Of a stretch of 64,000 nt of DNA, positions 1 through 8,882 are shown one piece after another. Within the stretch, counting starts at the first letter, position 1; the number at the start of each line of letters is the position of its first letter. The DNA is from JAITWN01 sp964437335 (GTDB taxonomy: Bacteria > Pseudomonadota > Gammaproteobacteria > SZUA-140). A model generated the notes under the pieces. That model was given only the letters and a program-made list of their open reading frames with translations, made no database searches and was not told where the DNA came from. The position numbers were made by a program, and so were the translations under genes. Location: the NCBI GenBank assembly GCA_964437335.1, contig CAYTGL010000013.1, positions 1 to 64,000 of the forward strand, read 5' to 3'.

Positions 1-806
1 GCGTGCTCGGCGGTGAGGTCAAGGATGTGCTGCTGCTCGACGTGACCCCGCTCAGTCTCGGCATCGAAACCCTCGGCGGCGTCATGACCAAGCTGATCGA
101 GAAGAACACGACGATCCCGACCAAGGCGACCCAGGTGTTTTCGACTGCCGACGACAACCAGACCGCGGTGACCGTTCATGTACTGCAGGGCGAGCGCGAA
201 GTCGCCTCCGCGAACAAGTCGCTCGGCCGCTTCGACCTCTCCGATATCCCGCCATCGCCGCGCGGCATGCCGCAGATCGAGGTCATGTTCGATATCGACG
301 CGAATGGCATCCTCAATGTATCCGCGAAGGACAAGGCGACCGGCAAGTCGCAGTCGATCGTCATCAAGGCCTCGAGCGGTCTGTCCGACGAGGAGATCGA
401 GCGCATGGTCAAGGACGCAGAAGCCCATGCCGAGGAAGACCGCCGCTTCCACGAACTGGTCGATGCCCGCAACCGGGCCGACAACATGATCCACGCGGTC
501 AACAAGTCGCTCAAGGATCTCGGTGACAAGGTATCCGTTGAGGAAAAGGCTGCTGTTCAGTCCGCGGTCGACGCGCTGCAGGTGGCGATGAAGGGCGATG
601 ACAAGGCCGCGATCGAGGAAAAAACCACCGCGCTGACCGAGGCCTCGGCGAAGATCGCGGAAAAGGCCTATGCCCAGCAACAGGAAGCGGGAAAGTCGGG
701 CGGCGCGCCTGGCGGGGATGGCGGTAACGGACAGGAGTCGGCGCGCGAGGATGTCGTCGATGCCGAGTTTGAGGAAGTGAAGAAGGACGCCGACGACAAG
801 AAATAA
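1..806 (+). CDS. dnaK: Chaperone protein DnaK, C-terminal part (cut by window start)
   Basis: Hsp70 chaperone that binds unfolded polypeptides in an ATP-controlled cycle with DnaJ and GrpE. Only the last ~268 residues are present. The fragment begins at the interdomain linker (DVLLLDVTPLSLGIET), continues through the beta-sandwich substrate-binding domain and the helical lid, and ends in the Gly-rich tail and acidic DAEFEEVKKD terminus typical of bacterial DnaK. The nucleotide-binding domain lies upstream of the window. dnaJ follows after 33 bases, the usual arrangement. The identification is certain; the true start is not visible. Confidence 0.98.
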   Translation, partial: VLGGEVKDVLLLDVTPLSLGIETLGGVMTKLIEKNTTIPTKATQVFSTADDNQTAVTVHVLQGEREVASANKSLGRFDLSDIPPSPRGMPQIEVMFDIDANGILNVSAKDKATGKSQSIVIKASSGLSDEEIERMVKDAEAHAEEDRRFHELVDARNRADNMIHAVNKSLKDLGDKVSVEEKAAVQSAVDALQVAMKGDDKAAIEEKTTALTEASAKIAEKAYAQQQEAGKSGGAPGGDGGNGQESAREDVVDAEFEEVKKDADDKK

Positions 807-839
807 TCGCGACAGCGATGAACAACAAGGCGCTTATGC

Positions 840-1976
840 ATGGCGAAGCAGGACTATTACGAGTTATTGGGGGTGCCGCGCAATGCCAGCGAGGCCGACA
901 TCAAGAAGGCCTACCGCCGGCTCGCGATGAAATTTCATCCGGATCGCAATCCGGATGACCAGAGCGCGGAAGAAAAATTCAAGGAAGCCAAGGCGGCCTA
1001 CGATGTCCTGTCGGATGCCCGCAAGCGCGCGGCCTACGATCAGTTCGGTCACGCCGGCGTAGACGGCGCCGCAGCGGCGGGGGCGGGGGTGTACTCCACC
1101 CGTGGCGGGAACTTCAGCGACATCTTCGATGATGTGTTCGGTGATATCTTCGGCGGCGGCCGCGGGGGCCGGCGGTCCACCGTCTTTCGAGGCGCCGACC
1201 TGCGCTATGATCTCGACCTGAATCTCGAGGATGCGGTACAGGGGACGACGGCCAGGATCCGCGTGCCGACTCAGGTGACCTGCGCCACCTGCGAGGGCAG
1301 CGGCGCGAAGAAGGGCGCGAGCCCGATCACCTGTACGACCTGCGGCGGTCAGGGGCAGGTGCGCATGCAGCAGGGATTCTTTTCGATCCAGCAGACCTGT
1401 CCGCAGTGCAAGGGGCGGGGTACGATCATCAGCGAACCCTGCCCGAACTGCAAGGGTCAGGGACGCACCCAGGAAACCCGTACGCTGTCAGTCAAGATTC
1501 CGCCGGGCGTCGATACCGGTGATCGCATTCGCCTGGCCGGCGAGGGCGAGGCCGGCGAAGGCGGCGGCCCGTCCGGTGATCTCTATGTCCAGATCCGCGT
1601 CAAACCCCATCCGATATTCACTCGTGAGGCGAACGACCTCTATTGCGAGATGCCGATCGCGTTCACCGCTGCAGCGCTCGGCGGTGAGGTCGATGCGCCC
1701 ACTCTCGAGGGCCGGGTCAAGCTGAAAATCCCGCCTGAGACCCAGAGCGGCAAGCTGTTTCGCCTGCGCGGCAAGGGCGTGCGCTCGGTGCAGGGCCATG
1801 ACACCGGCGACCTGCTTTGCCGCGTGATCATTGAGACGCCGGTCCACCTGAGTGACAGGCAGAAAGAGTTGTTGCGGGAGTTCGAGCAGACCCTCGACGA
1901 GAAGCACGAGCATACCCCGCGCACACGGAGCTGGTTCGACGGCGTCAAGAAGTTTTTTGAAGATCTGAAACTATAA
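840..1976 (+). CDS. dnaJ: Chaperone protein DnaJ
   Basis: Hsp40 co-chaperone that stimulates DnaK ATPase and delivers substrates. The 378 residues show, in order, the J domain with its HPD motif (in FHPDRNPDD, about residue 33), a Gly-rich linker, a zinc-binding domain with four CxxCxGxG repeats (CATCEGSG, CTTCGGQG, CPQCKGRG, CPNCKGQG, about residues 142-205), and the C-terminal substrate-binding domains. Length and architecture match type I DnaJ. It is probably co-transcribed with dnaK upstream and dapB 14 bases downstream. Confidence 0.98.
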   Translation: MAKQDYYELLGVPRNASEADIKKAYRRLAMKFHPDRNPDDQSAEEKFKEAKAAYDVLSDARKRAAYDQFGHAGVDGAAAAGAGVYSTRGGNFSDIFDDVFGDIFGGGRGGRRSTVFRGADLRYDLDLNLEDAVQGTTARIRVPTQVTCATCEGSGAKKGASPITCTTCGGQGQVRMQQGFFSIQQTCPQCKGRGTIISEPCPNCKGQGRTQETRTLSVKIPPGVDTGDRIRLAGEGEAGEGGGPSGDLYVQIRVKPHPIFTREANDLYCEMPIAFTAAALGGEVDAPTLEGRVKLKIPPETQSGKLFRLRGKGVRSVQGHDTGDLLCRVIIETPVHLSDRQKELLREFEQTLDEKHEHTPRTRSWFDGVKKFFEDLKL

Positions 1977-1990
1977 GCTATAAAGTCCGT

Positions 1991-2794
1991 ATGACCAGAA
2001 TCGCGATTGCCGGCGCCGCCGGCCGCATGGGGCGCACGCTGATCGAGGCCTGTCAGCGGCAGGCGCCCGCGCTGACGCTCGCCGCCGCGATCGATCAGTC
2101 CGGCCCGGAAATCGGACGCGACGCCGGCGAACTCGTCGGACTCGGCCCGCTCGGCGTCACACTGGGTTCCGACCTCGCAGCCGTAACCGGCGCCTTCGAC
2201 GTGCTGATCGATTTCACCGCGCCGGAGGCGACGGTCGCAAACGTCGAGACCTGCCGCGCTGCAGGAAGGCGCGTCGTTATCGGTACGACCGGATTCAGCG
2301 ATGCGCAGCGTGAACGCATCCACATCGCCTCCGGCGACATCGCGATCGTCATGGCGCCGAACATGAGCGTCGGGGTCAATCTCTGCTTCAAGCTGCTCGC
2401 CGACGCCGCGCGTGTGCTGGGTGATTCCGTCGATATCGAGATCGTCGAGGCGCATCATCGCGACAAGATCGATGCGCCGTCCGGCACCGCGCTGCGCATG
2501 GGCGAGGTCGTCGCGACGGCGCTGGGCAGAAACCTTGCGGAAGTTGCTGTCTATGGCCGGGAAGGGCGGACCGGCGCCCGTGATCGCAAGACCATCGGCT
2601 TCGAGACGATCCGCGCCGGCGACATCGTCGGCGAGCACAAGGTAATGTTTGCCGGTGACGGCGAGCGCATCGAAATCGCCCATATTGCTTCCAGCCGCAT
2701 GACCTTCGCCGCCGGCGCGGTGCGCGCGGCGAACTGGCTCATGCACCACAAACGCGGTCTATTCGACATGCAGGACGTGCTCGGCCTGCGCTAG
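1991..2794 (+). CDS. dapB: 4-hydroxy-tetrahydrodipicolinate reductase DapB
   Basis: Cytoplasmic NAD(P)H-dependent reductase making tetrahydrodipicolinate on the diaminopimelate/lysine pathway, so it supplies lysine and peptidoglycan. The 267 residues begin with a Rossmann dinucleotide motif (GAAGRMG) and contain the family substrate/catalytic segment EAHHRDKIDAPSGTA near residue 155 (His-His, Lys and the PSGT phosphate-type loop). Length agrees with the E. coli enzyme. It follows dnaJ by 14 bases, a common gammaproteobacterial order; the carA gene that often comes next is absent. Confidence 0.97.
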   Translation: MTRIAIAGAAGRMGRTLIEACQRQAPALTLAAAIDQSGPEIGRDAGELVGLGPLGVTLGSDLAAVTGAFDVLIDFTAPEATVANVETCRAAGRRVVIGTTGFSDAQRERIHIASGDIAIVMAPNMSVGVNLCFKLLADAARVLGDSVDIEIVEAHHRDKIDAPSGTALRMGEVVATALGRNLAEVAVYGREGRTGARDRKTIGFETIRAGDIVGEHKVMFAGDGERIEIAHIASSRMTFAAGAVRAANWLMHHKRGLFDMQDVLGLR

Positions 2795-2904
2795 CGCCGT
2801 AGTGTCGAACTCGTGATATAGTCGTCAGGCGGTGGACAGGAGGTCCGGGCGGCGGCGCCGGTTAGGCAGCCACAACTACAATAATACAGTCGGTCACGAT
2901 TCGC

Positions 2905-3759
2905 ATGATCCCTGCCCGTTACTGCCTGGCCATCGGGCTCGTCTCCCTGATGCCGCTGTTTTCCCCGTCATGCCTGCTTGCCGAGGAGCTTGCGCCGCGC
3001 CCGGTCGCAGACCAGCTTGCGGTCGAGGTCGGTATCGAATACTTCCGCTGGCAGGAATTCGACGATCAGGATAATCGCCTGCTGACCGAACACGGTCCCC
3101 GCTTCTTGCTGGCCGCCGCGCTCGATAATCATGCGCGACCCGATAGCGGAATCATTCTCGCGACCCGGCTCAACGCCTATATCGCCTCCATCGATTACGA
3201 CGGCCAGGACACCAGCCAGCGTTTCGTCGGCACCACCACGGACTACCATGGCTGGGACTTCAGGGTCGATGGCGGCTACCGCTTCGCAGGACTGGCCAGC
3301 GGCAACGCAGCGCTCGACCTGTTCGCCGGCGTCGGCATGGAGCAGTGGACGCGTGATATCAAGGGCGGCGTCAACGCGCTCGGCCAGCCGGTGCAGGGCC
3401 TGGTCGAGGACTACACGGTCACTTACGCCCGCGCCGGTCTCGGACTTGGCCACGGTAATACCCTGACGCAAGGTTACCTGAGCCTCGGATTCAGGCGGCC
3501 GCTTTCGATTGAAGAGGACGTGGTGCTCAGCGGCGTCCCGCTCCGGCTGCATCCGGGCGAGCGCGCGTCAATTTTCGCGAATTACAAGTTTTCCCTGCGG
3601 CCGGACGCGCACGGGCGGCCGTTCGGCATGTATTTGAATCTCTATTACGAAAGTTACCGCTTCGGCAAATCCGGTTCCGCCACCGTCGGTAACTTGCTGG
3701 TATGGCAGCCCCGCAGCAATCTCGACCGCTTCGGCATCATGTTCGGCCATGCATTCTGA
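2905..3759 (+). CDS. Predicted outer-membrane beta-barrel protein, unknown function
   Basis: 284 residues starting with a hydrophobic export signal (about residues 1-26, ending near LLAEE). The mature part is built of alternating short amphipathic strands rich in Tyr, Gly and Phe (for example YRFAGLASGN, YTVTYARAGLGLGHG, GMYLNLYYESYRFG) and ends in Phe (MFGHAF), the usual C-terminal signature of proteins inserted by the Bam machinery. I do not recognise a named family. It is the last rightward gene before a leftward one whose stop abuts its own, so the two are convergent with no spacer. Function is unknown; the outer-membrane assignment is inference from composition. Confidence 0.7.
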   Translation: MIPARYCLAIGLVSLMPLFSPSCLLAEELAPRPVADQLAVEVGIEYFRWQEFDDQDNRLLTEHGPRFLLAAALDNHARPDSGIILATRLNAYIASIDYDGQDTSQRFVGTTTDYHGWDFRVDGGYRFAGLASGNAALDLFAGVGMEQWTRDIKGGVNALGQPVQGLVEDYTVTYARAGLGLGHGNTLTQGYLSLGFRRPLSIEEDVVLSGVPLRLHPGERASIFANYKFSLRPDAHGRPFGMYLNLYYESYRFGKSGSATVGNLLVWQPRSNLDRFGIMFGHAF

Positions 3760-5025
3760 TCAGGCCGGCGGGAGCAGGCGGATGCGCGCAGTCTTGACTG
3801 CATTGTCGGCGATCTGCACGATCTCTATCGCATAATCGGCGATCCTCACGCTGGTGCCGGTCGACGGTATCGACTCCAGGTGCTCGATGATCAGTCCGTT
3901 CAGTGTTTTCGGCCCGGTGGCCGGCAAACGCCAGTGCATCATCCGGTTTAGCCCGCGGATATTCGCGCCGCCATCGACCAGATGGCTGCCGTCAGGCTGG
4001 GGGTGAACGAACCTGGTCGCCGTCGAGATGTCCGTCGTGAATTCGCCGACGATCTCCTCGAGGATGTCCTCGAGCGTGACCAGCCCTTCGATATCGCCGT
4101 ATTCATCGACGACGAGCCCGACGCGCTTCTTCTGACGCTGAAAATTCAGCAGCTGGGTGTTGAGCGGCGTGCCCTCCGGGACGAAGTAGGGCTCCTCGAC
4201 GCATTGCGCCAGCGTTTCCTTGCTGAATTCGCCCCGGAGCAGTTGCGGGAGCGCGTTGCGGACGTGCAGGATGCCGGTGACCTCGTTGATATCTTCGTGA
4301 TAGACCGGCAGCCGTGTATAGAGGCTGCTCGACAGAACCTCGAGGATGTCATCGAGATCCTGCGACAGGTCGATGCCGACGATCTCGTTGCGCGGGATCA
4401 TGATGTCCTCGATCGTCGCCTTCTCGAGATCGAGGATATTGATCAGCATGCGCTGGTGCTTGCGCGGGATCAGCGCTCCGGCCTCGTTGACGACGGTGCG
4501 CAACTCGTCGCGGCTCAACTGGTGCATCGCGTCTTCCTCCTCGGTCCTGACGCCGAGCAGCCTCAGCAGGCCGTTCGCGATCATGTTGATGACCCAGACC
4601 AGCGGATAGAAGAACAGCAGCATGGGCCGCAGCAGCAGCGAGGCCGGGAATGCGATGCGCTCCGGATGCAGGGCGCCCATCGTCTTAGGCGCGACCTCGG
4701 AGAAGATCAGGATCACGATGGTCAGCAGCCCGGCCGCGGCCCCGATCCACGCCTGCCCGAAGGTCTTGATCGTCACGATCGTCACGATCGACGAGGCGAG
4801 GATATTGGCGAAGTTGTTGCCGAGCAGGATGAAGCCGATCAGGCGGTCGGGCCGCTTGAGCAGGTGTTGGGCGCGCATCGCGCCGGGGTGCTTGTGCTGG
4901 GCCAGGTGACGCAGGCGATAGCGGTTCAGCCGCATCATTGCCGTTTCCGCCGCCGAGAAGAACGCCGACAGGAACAGCAGGACGACGAGGACGATCAGCA
5001 GTGTGTTGGTGGAAAGGTCGATCAT
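3760..5025 (-). CDS. CNNM/CorC-HlyC family membrane protein (YfjD-like)
   Basis: Inner-membrane protein of the DUF21-CBS-CorC type, linked in other bacteria to divalent cation (Mg/Co) handling. The start chosen is the ATG giving MIDLSTNTLL, 421 residues; an upstream in-frame extension is arginine/serine/cysteine-rich junk overlapping the neighbour. Visible parts are an N-terminal DUF21 region of about four membrane segments (residues ~1-190), two CBS domains (the stretch around MIPRNEIVGIDL and LVVDEYGDIEGLVTLEDILEEIVGEF), and the C-terminal CorC_HlyC domain. The neighbouring cytochrome-assembly-like gene and ffh repeat the E. coli ffh-ypjD-yfjD arrangement. Confidence 0.9.
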   Translation of the reverse strand: MIDLSTNTLLIVLVVLLFLSAFFSAAETAMMRLNRYRLRHLAQHKHPGAMRAQHLLKRPDRLIGFILLGNNFANILASSIVTIVTIKTFGQAWIGAAAGLLTIVILIFSEVAPKTMGALHPERIAFPASLLLRPMLLFFYPLVWVINMIANGLLRLLGVRTEEEDAMHQLSRDELRTVVNEAGALIPRKHQRMLINILDLEKATIEDIMIPRNEIVGIDLSQDLDDILEVLSSSLYTRLPVYHEDINEVTGILHVRNALPQLLRGEFSKETLAQCVEEPYFVPEGTPLNTQLLNFQRQKKRVGLVVDEYGDIEGLVTLEDILEEIVGEFTTDISTATRFVHPQPDGSHLVDGGANIRGLNRMMHWRLPATGPKTLNGLIIEHLESIPSTGTSVRIADYAIEIVQIADNAVKTARIRLLPPA

Positions 5026-5047
5026 CGCGAGTCGCCGGGCGGATGCT

Positions 5048-5854
5048 TCAGTATCCCAGCAGCAACTCGAGCACCAGCTTGCTGCCGAGGTAGGCCAGCA
5101 GCAGCGACGCAAAGCCGCCGAGCGTCCAGCGGATCGCGATGCGCCCGCGCCAGCCGAATTTCCACCTGCCCCACAGCAGGATGCCGAACACCAGCCACGC
5201 AACGACCGCGAAGAATGTCTTGTGGACGATGTGCTGGGCGAACATGTCCTCGATGAACATGAACCCGGTGACCAGCGACAGGCTCTGGAACAGGAAGCCC
5301 GCACCAATCATCTGGAGCAGCATTCGTTCCATGGTCTGCAGCGGCGGCAGCTTGCGGATGAAGCCGCCGGGATGCTTGCCGTGCAGGTGCCGTTCCTGGA
5401 TAGCGAGCAGCACCGCCTGGATGGCCGCGAGCGAGAGTATGCTGTAGGCAGTGATCGATATCAGGATATGGATATCGAGCATTTCCCGGCCCGGCGCGAG
5501 CAGATGCTGAGTCGGAAAGGCCTGATCCAGCACAATTCCGAGCGCGGCCAGCGGCAGTATCACGATTCCGAGATTCTCTACCGGGTGATTCAGCGCCGTC
5601 AGCAGGAATAGCGCGGCCATGACCCAGGTCAGCAGGGAAACCACGTTGAAGTATCCGAAGTTGATCCCTTCCGGCGTGACCAGATGTTGCCAGAGCAGCA
5701 GGGCGTGCACGACCAGACCCACCGCGACCGTGGCGAGGAGGCGGTGGCGAGTGAAGACCTCGCGCGATACCTTGCCGCTCAATTGCAGCGCGATCAGCAT
5801 CCCGGTCAGCACATAGATCGGGACAGCCACGAGGGTCAACATGAGGGCGCTCAT
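5048..5854 (-). CDS. Cytochrome c assembly (CcsA/YpjD-like) membrane protein
   Basis: 268-residue polytopic inner-membrane protein with about eight hydrophobic segments (e.g. LMLTLVAVPIYVLTGMLIAL, AALFLLTAL, ILVLDQ-type loops, FFAVVAWLVFGILLW), matching the YpjD branch of the CcsA/CcmC superfamily. The tryptophan-rich haem-handling WWD motif is not obvious, as in YpjD proteins, so a direct haem-delivery role should not be assumed. It precedes the CNNM/CorC gene by 22 bases on the same strand, probably one transcript, and is transcribed away from ffh as in other gammaproteobacteria. Confidence 0.85.
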   Translation of the reverse strand: MSALMLTLVAVPIYVLTGMLIALQLSGKVSREVFTRHRLLATVAVGLVVHALLLWQHLVTPEGINFGYFNVVSLLTWVMAALFLLTALNHPVENLGIVILPLAALGIVLDQAFPTQHLLAPGREMLDIHILISITAYSILSLAAIQAVLLAIQERHLHGKHPGGFIRKLPPLQTMERMLLQMIGAGFLFQSLSLVTGFMFIEDMFAQHIVHKTFFAVVAWLVFGILLWGRWKFGWRGRIAIRWTLGGFASLLLAYLGSKLVLELLLGY

Positions 5855-6158
5855 AGTGCGGGGAGGCGACTGCGTGATTCGGGAGGCGCCGGCGGGGGAG
5901 GTGATGCGGCCGGAAGGCGACTCAATCTCCTTGTGTACTCTAGAATATCCGTCAAGGGTCGATACTGTTTGCGTATGCCCTTTATGGCGGGCACGGAATT
6001 GATATTGTCCGGGCAGGACGTCCTGTCGGGACGAATTTAGCCGTTTTTACGGCCCCGGTCAAAACGGCGTCGGCAGGACATCAGCCACGGGACGCGGAAC
6101 AGGGCGCTTGCGCCACGGCCCGGGCACCATCGCGGATCGCACCGAGCGGATAGCGGGC
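5855..6158. promoter_or_regulatory. Divergent intergenic region with two palindromes
   Basis: About 300 bases with no convincing gene, between a leftward membrane-protein unit and a rightward hydrolase gene, so it should hold both promoters. It contains a perfect 12-bp palindrome CAGGACGTCCTG (6014-6025) and a small hairpin GCCGT-TTTT-ACGGC (6040-6053). Either could be an operator or leader structure for the downstream hydrolase gene. No clear sigma-70 hexamer pair was found. Confidence 0.4.
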
Positions 6159-6923
6159 ATGAAAATAAGAGTACTGGGATGCAGTGGTGGCATCGGCGGC
6201 GAACTGCGCACAACTTCCCTGCTGATCGATGATGATATCCTGATCGATGCCGGTACCGGGCTCAGCGAACTCACGCTGCAGGAGATGATGCGCATCCGCC
6301 ACATCTTCCTGACCCATACCCATCTCGATCACATTGCCTGCCTGCCGCTGATGATCGACAGCCTGTTTCCGCACATATCCGCGCCGCTGCTGATACACGG
6401 CCAGCTTTCGACCATCGAAGTCCTCAAGAAGCATATCTTCAACTGGGCGATCTGGCCCGACTTTTCACGCCTGCCGTCGGAAGCCGAGCCGGTCATGCGC
6501 TACCAGGTCCATGCGCCGGGTGAGACCTGCGTCGTCGGCGGGCGCAGTTTCGAGATGATTCCGGTCAATCATATCGTCCCGACCGTCGGCTATCGCATCG
6601 TCAGCGGCAGCCGCGTCATGGCCTTCAGCGGTGACACCACGACCAACGACACCTTCTGGGATGTGCTCAATTCACGCGACCGCCTTGACCAGCTGATCGT
6701 TGAGGTCGCTTTCACCGACAGCTTCCGCGAACTCGCAATGCAGTCGCGCCACTTCTGCCCCTCGCTCCTCGCCGAGGATCTGAAGAAACTCCGTCACGAT
6801 CCCGATATCTGGCTCACCCACAACAAGCCCGGCGCCGAAACGACAATCTTCGAACAATGCGCGCAGCAGATCACCGGCCGCCGGCTGCACCGGCTGACCG
6901 GCGGCATGGTCATCGAAGTCTGA
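6159..6923 (+). CDS. Metallo-beta-lactamase-fold hydrolase, class II cyclic-nucleotide phosphodiesterase-like
   Basis: 254 residues from the ATG giving MKIRVLGCSGG; the in-frame extension upstream is unlike the family. The HxHxDH metal-binding motif is present (THTHLDHIACLPLMID, about residues 52-67), followed by NHIVPTVGYRI, the strand FSGDTTTND with a metal-binding Asp, and a late His in LTHNKPG. This is the pattern of class II 3',5'-cyclic-nucleotide phosphodiesterases and related MBL enzymes. cAMP hydrolysis is the family activity; the real substrate cannot be fixed from sequence. It sits alone in front of ffh. Confidence 0.78.
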   Translation: MKIRVLGCSGGIGGELRTTSLLIDDDILIDAGTGLSELTLQEMMRIRHIFLTHTHLDHIACLPLMIDSLFPHISAPLLIHGQLSTIEVLKKHIFNWAIWPDFSRLPSEAEPVMRYQVHAPGETCVVGGRSFEMIPVNHIVPTVGYRIVSGSRVMAFSGDTTTNDTFWDVLNSRDRLDQLIVEVAFTDSFRELAMQSRHFCPSLLAEDLKKLRHDPDIWLTHNKPGAETTIFEQCAQQITGRRLHRLTGGMVIEV

Positions 6924-6954
6924 GCCTTCTTCCGGATCAGGTCGTGTAACGTAT

Positions 6955-6989
6955 GCAGGATGCGGTTCGCGTTGCCCGCCGCATCCTGC
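6955..6989 (+). terminator. Perfect 11-bp hairpin after the MBL-hydrolase gene
   Basis: GCAGGATGCGG (6955-6965) and its exact complement CCGCATCCTGC (6979-6989) flank a 13-nt loop, 31 bases past the hydrolase stop and before ffh. There is no following T-run, so it may stall or protect an mRNA 3' end rather than act as a classical intrinsic terminator. Confidence 0.45.
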
Positions 6990-7074
6990 GATCGCCGTAG
7001 CAGGTTTGTCCGCCGCCTGAAATCCCGTGTATCATGATGCCTTCTGCGCATCGACGCTGCACGGCGAATATCCC

Positions 7075-8421
7075 ATGTTTGAAAACCTGACCGAACGCCT
7101 GGGCCAGGCGCTGAAAAACCTGCGCGGCCAGGGCCGGTTGACCGAAGACAATATCAAGGAGGCCTTGCGCGAGGTGCGCATGGCCTTGCTGGAGGCGGAT
7201 GTCGCGTTGCCGGTCGTGCGCGAATTCGTCGATCATGTCCGTACGCGCGCGGTCGGACAGGAAGTCAGCGGCAGCCTGACCCCCGGCCAGGCCCTGATCA
7301 AGGTCGTCCGCGACGAATTGATTGCGATCATGGGCGCCGAGTCCGCCGGGCTCGAGATCAACGTGATCCCACCGGCCGTGATCCTGATGGCCGGCCTGCA
7401 AGGCTCCGGCAAGACCACGACCGTCGCCAAGCTGGCGCGCCATCTCAAGGAACGGCAGAAGAAATCGGTACTCGTCGTCAGTGCCGATATCTATCGTCCT
7501 GCCGCGATCCGGCAGCTCGAAGTGCTCGCTGGCGAAGTCGGCGCCGAGTTCTTCCCAAGCGCTATCGACGATCGCCCTGAAAAGATCGCCGCCGCCGCGG
7601 TAGAGCATGCGCGCCGCAAGTTCATCGACGTCGTCATCGTCGACACCGCCGGACGCCTGCACGTCGATGCCGGGATGATGGACGAGATCCGGCGCCTGCA
7701 TGACGTCCTGAAGCCGGCCGAGACGCTGTTCGTCGTTGACAGCATGACTGGCCAGGACGCGGTCAATACCGCAAAGGCCTTCCATGACGCGCTCGCGCTG
7801 AGCGGCGTCATCCTGACCAAGATCGATGGCGACACCCGCGGCGGCGCGGCGCTGTCGCTGCGCCATGTCACCGGCAAGCCGATCAAATTTCTCGGCGTCG
7901 GCGAAAAGACCGCGGCGCTCGAGGTATTCCACCCGGACCGCATCGCATCGCGAATCCTCGGCATGGGCGACATGCTGAGCCTGATCGAGGAAGCCGAACG
8001 CGGCATCGACCGCGACAAGGCCGATAGATTCGCGAAGAAGCTCCAGAAGGGAAAGGGCTTCGATCTCGAGGATTTCCGCGAGCAGTTGCAACAGATGCGC
8101 AGCATGGGCGGGATTGCCGGCCTGCTCGACAAGCTGCCGGGGATATCGGGGCTGCCCCAGGCGGCCCGCGACCAGGTCAATGACAAGAAGGTTCGCCATA
8201 TGGAGGCGATCGTCAATTCCATGACGCCCCAGGAGCGGCGCTTCCCCGACATCATCAAGGCCTCGCGCAAGCGTCGTATCGCGGCCGGGGCCGGCATGCA
8301 GGTCCAGGACGTCAACCGCCTGCTGAAACAGTTTCAGCAGATGCAGAAGATGATGAAGCAGGTGTCCAGGGGGGGCATGGGCCGGATGATGCAGGGCCTC
8401 AAAGGGAAACTTCCCTTTTAG
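7075..8421 (+). CDS. ffh: Signal recognition particle protein Ffh
   Basis: SRP54 GTPase that, with 4.5S RNA, binds nascent membrane-protein signal sequences and docks them to FtsY. 448 residues from MFENLTERLG. The N domain is followed by the G domain with P-loop GLQGSGKTT (about residue 105), DTAGRLHVD, and TKIDGDTRGG, then the methionine-rich M domain ending in QKMMKQVSRGGMGRMMQGLKG-type sequence. It is divergent from the ypjD-like gene and lies upstream of rpsP, as in E. coli and relatives. Confidence 0.98.
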   Translation: MFENLTERLGQALKNLRGQGRLTEDNIKEALREVRMALLEADVALPVVREFVDHVRTRAVGQEVSGSLTPGQALIKVVRDELIAIMGAESAGLEINVIPPAVILMAGLQGSGKTTTVAKLARHLKERQKKSVLVVSADIYRPAAIRQLEVLAGEVGAEFFPSAIDDRPEKIAAAAVEHARRKFIDVVIVDTAGRLHVDAGMMDEIRRLHDVLKPAETLFVVDSMTGQDAVNTAKAFHDALALSGVILTKIDGDTRGGAALSLRHVTGKPIKFLGVGEKTAALEVFHPDRIASRILGMGDMLSLIEEAERGIDRDKADRFAKKLQKGKGFDLEDFREQLQQMRSMGGIAGLLDKLPGISGLPQAARDQVNDKKVRHMEAIVNSMTPQERRFPDIIKASRKRRIAAGAGMQVQDVNRLLKQFQQMQKMMKQVSRGGMGRMMQGLKGKLPF

Positions 8422-8491
8422 AAAAAATCACGTAAAATAAGGCGTTTTTCCCGGCCCTGTTCAGAATCTGATCGGTACCCTGATCAGTACA

Positions 8492-8517
8492 GGGGATCAG
8501 CACAGGGGATCAGCACA
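8492..8517. repeat. Tandem 13-bp repeat between ffh and rpsP
   Basis: Two exact, adjacent copies of GGGGATCAGCACA (8492-8504 and 8505-8517), preceded by a degenerate copy (TGATCAGTACA) and followed by a partial GGGAGCAGG. It lies in the rpsP leader region, 38 bases before the rpsP start. Confidence 0.85.
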
Positions 8518-8554
8518 GGGAGCAGGCCGTTATTTTTCAGAGGAACAGGAAGTT

Positions 8555-8803
8555 ATGGTAACAATACGTCTGAGCCGTGGGGGCGCCAAGAAAAGGCCGT
8601 TTTATCATGTCGTTGTGGCTGACAGCCGGTCACCGCGCGACGGTCGTTTCATCGAGCGCATCGGCTTTTTCAACCCGATCGCGGCCAGCCACGAAGAAAA
8701 GCTGAGGTTGGACACCGAACGCCTGAACTACTGGCTGAGCCAGGGCGCCCAGGCCTCGGAGCGGGTTTCGAAGCTGGCCAGTCAGCACAGCGCCGCCGCC
8801 TGA
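8555..8803 (+). CDS. rpsP: 30S ribosomal protein S16
   Basis: 82-residue ribosomal protein that binds 16S rRNA early in 30S assembly. The start MVTIRLSRGGAKKRPFYHVV and the segment DSRSPRDGRFIERIGFFNP are the S16 signature. A purine-rich stretch (AGAGGAACAGGAAG) precedes the ATG as ribosome binding site. First gene of rpsP-rimM-trmD-rplS, a conserved operon that couples ribosomal protein synthesis to ribosome maturation and tRNA modification. Confidence 0.98.
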   Translation: MVTIRLSRGGAKKRPFYHVVVADSRSPRDGRFIERIGFFNPIAASHEEKLRLDTERLNYWLSQGAQASERVSKLASQHSAAA

Positions 8804-8882
8804 GTTCGCGGGCGCGGCGAGCCGGTTTCTGGAAGCCTGGCTCGCGTTGCCGTTCTGGTAACACCGTGGACAGCGGCGTTGG

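Noticed and set aside
3982..5256. Long open frame (424 codons) on the + strand
   Set aside because: Antisense to the CNNM/CorC gene; composition (Asp/Arg/Gln-rich, no domains) is a GC-rich shadow.
5985..6003. Sigma-54-like GGCACG...TTGAT sequence
   Set aside because: The spacing between the GG and the second element is one base off and GC is replaced by GA.
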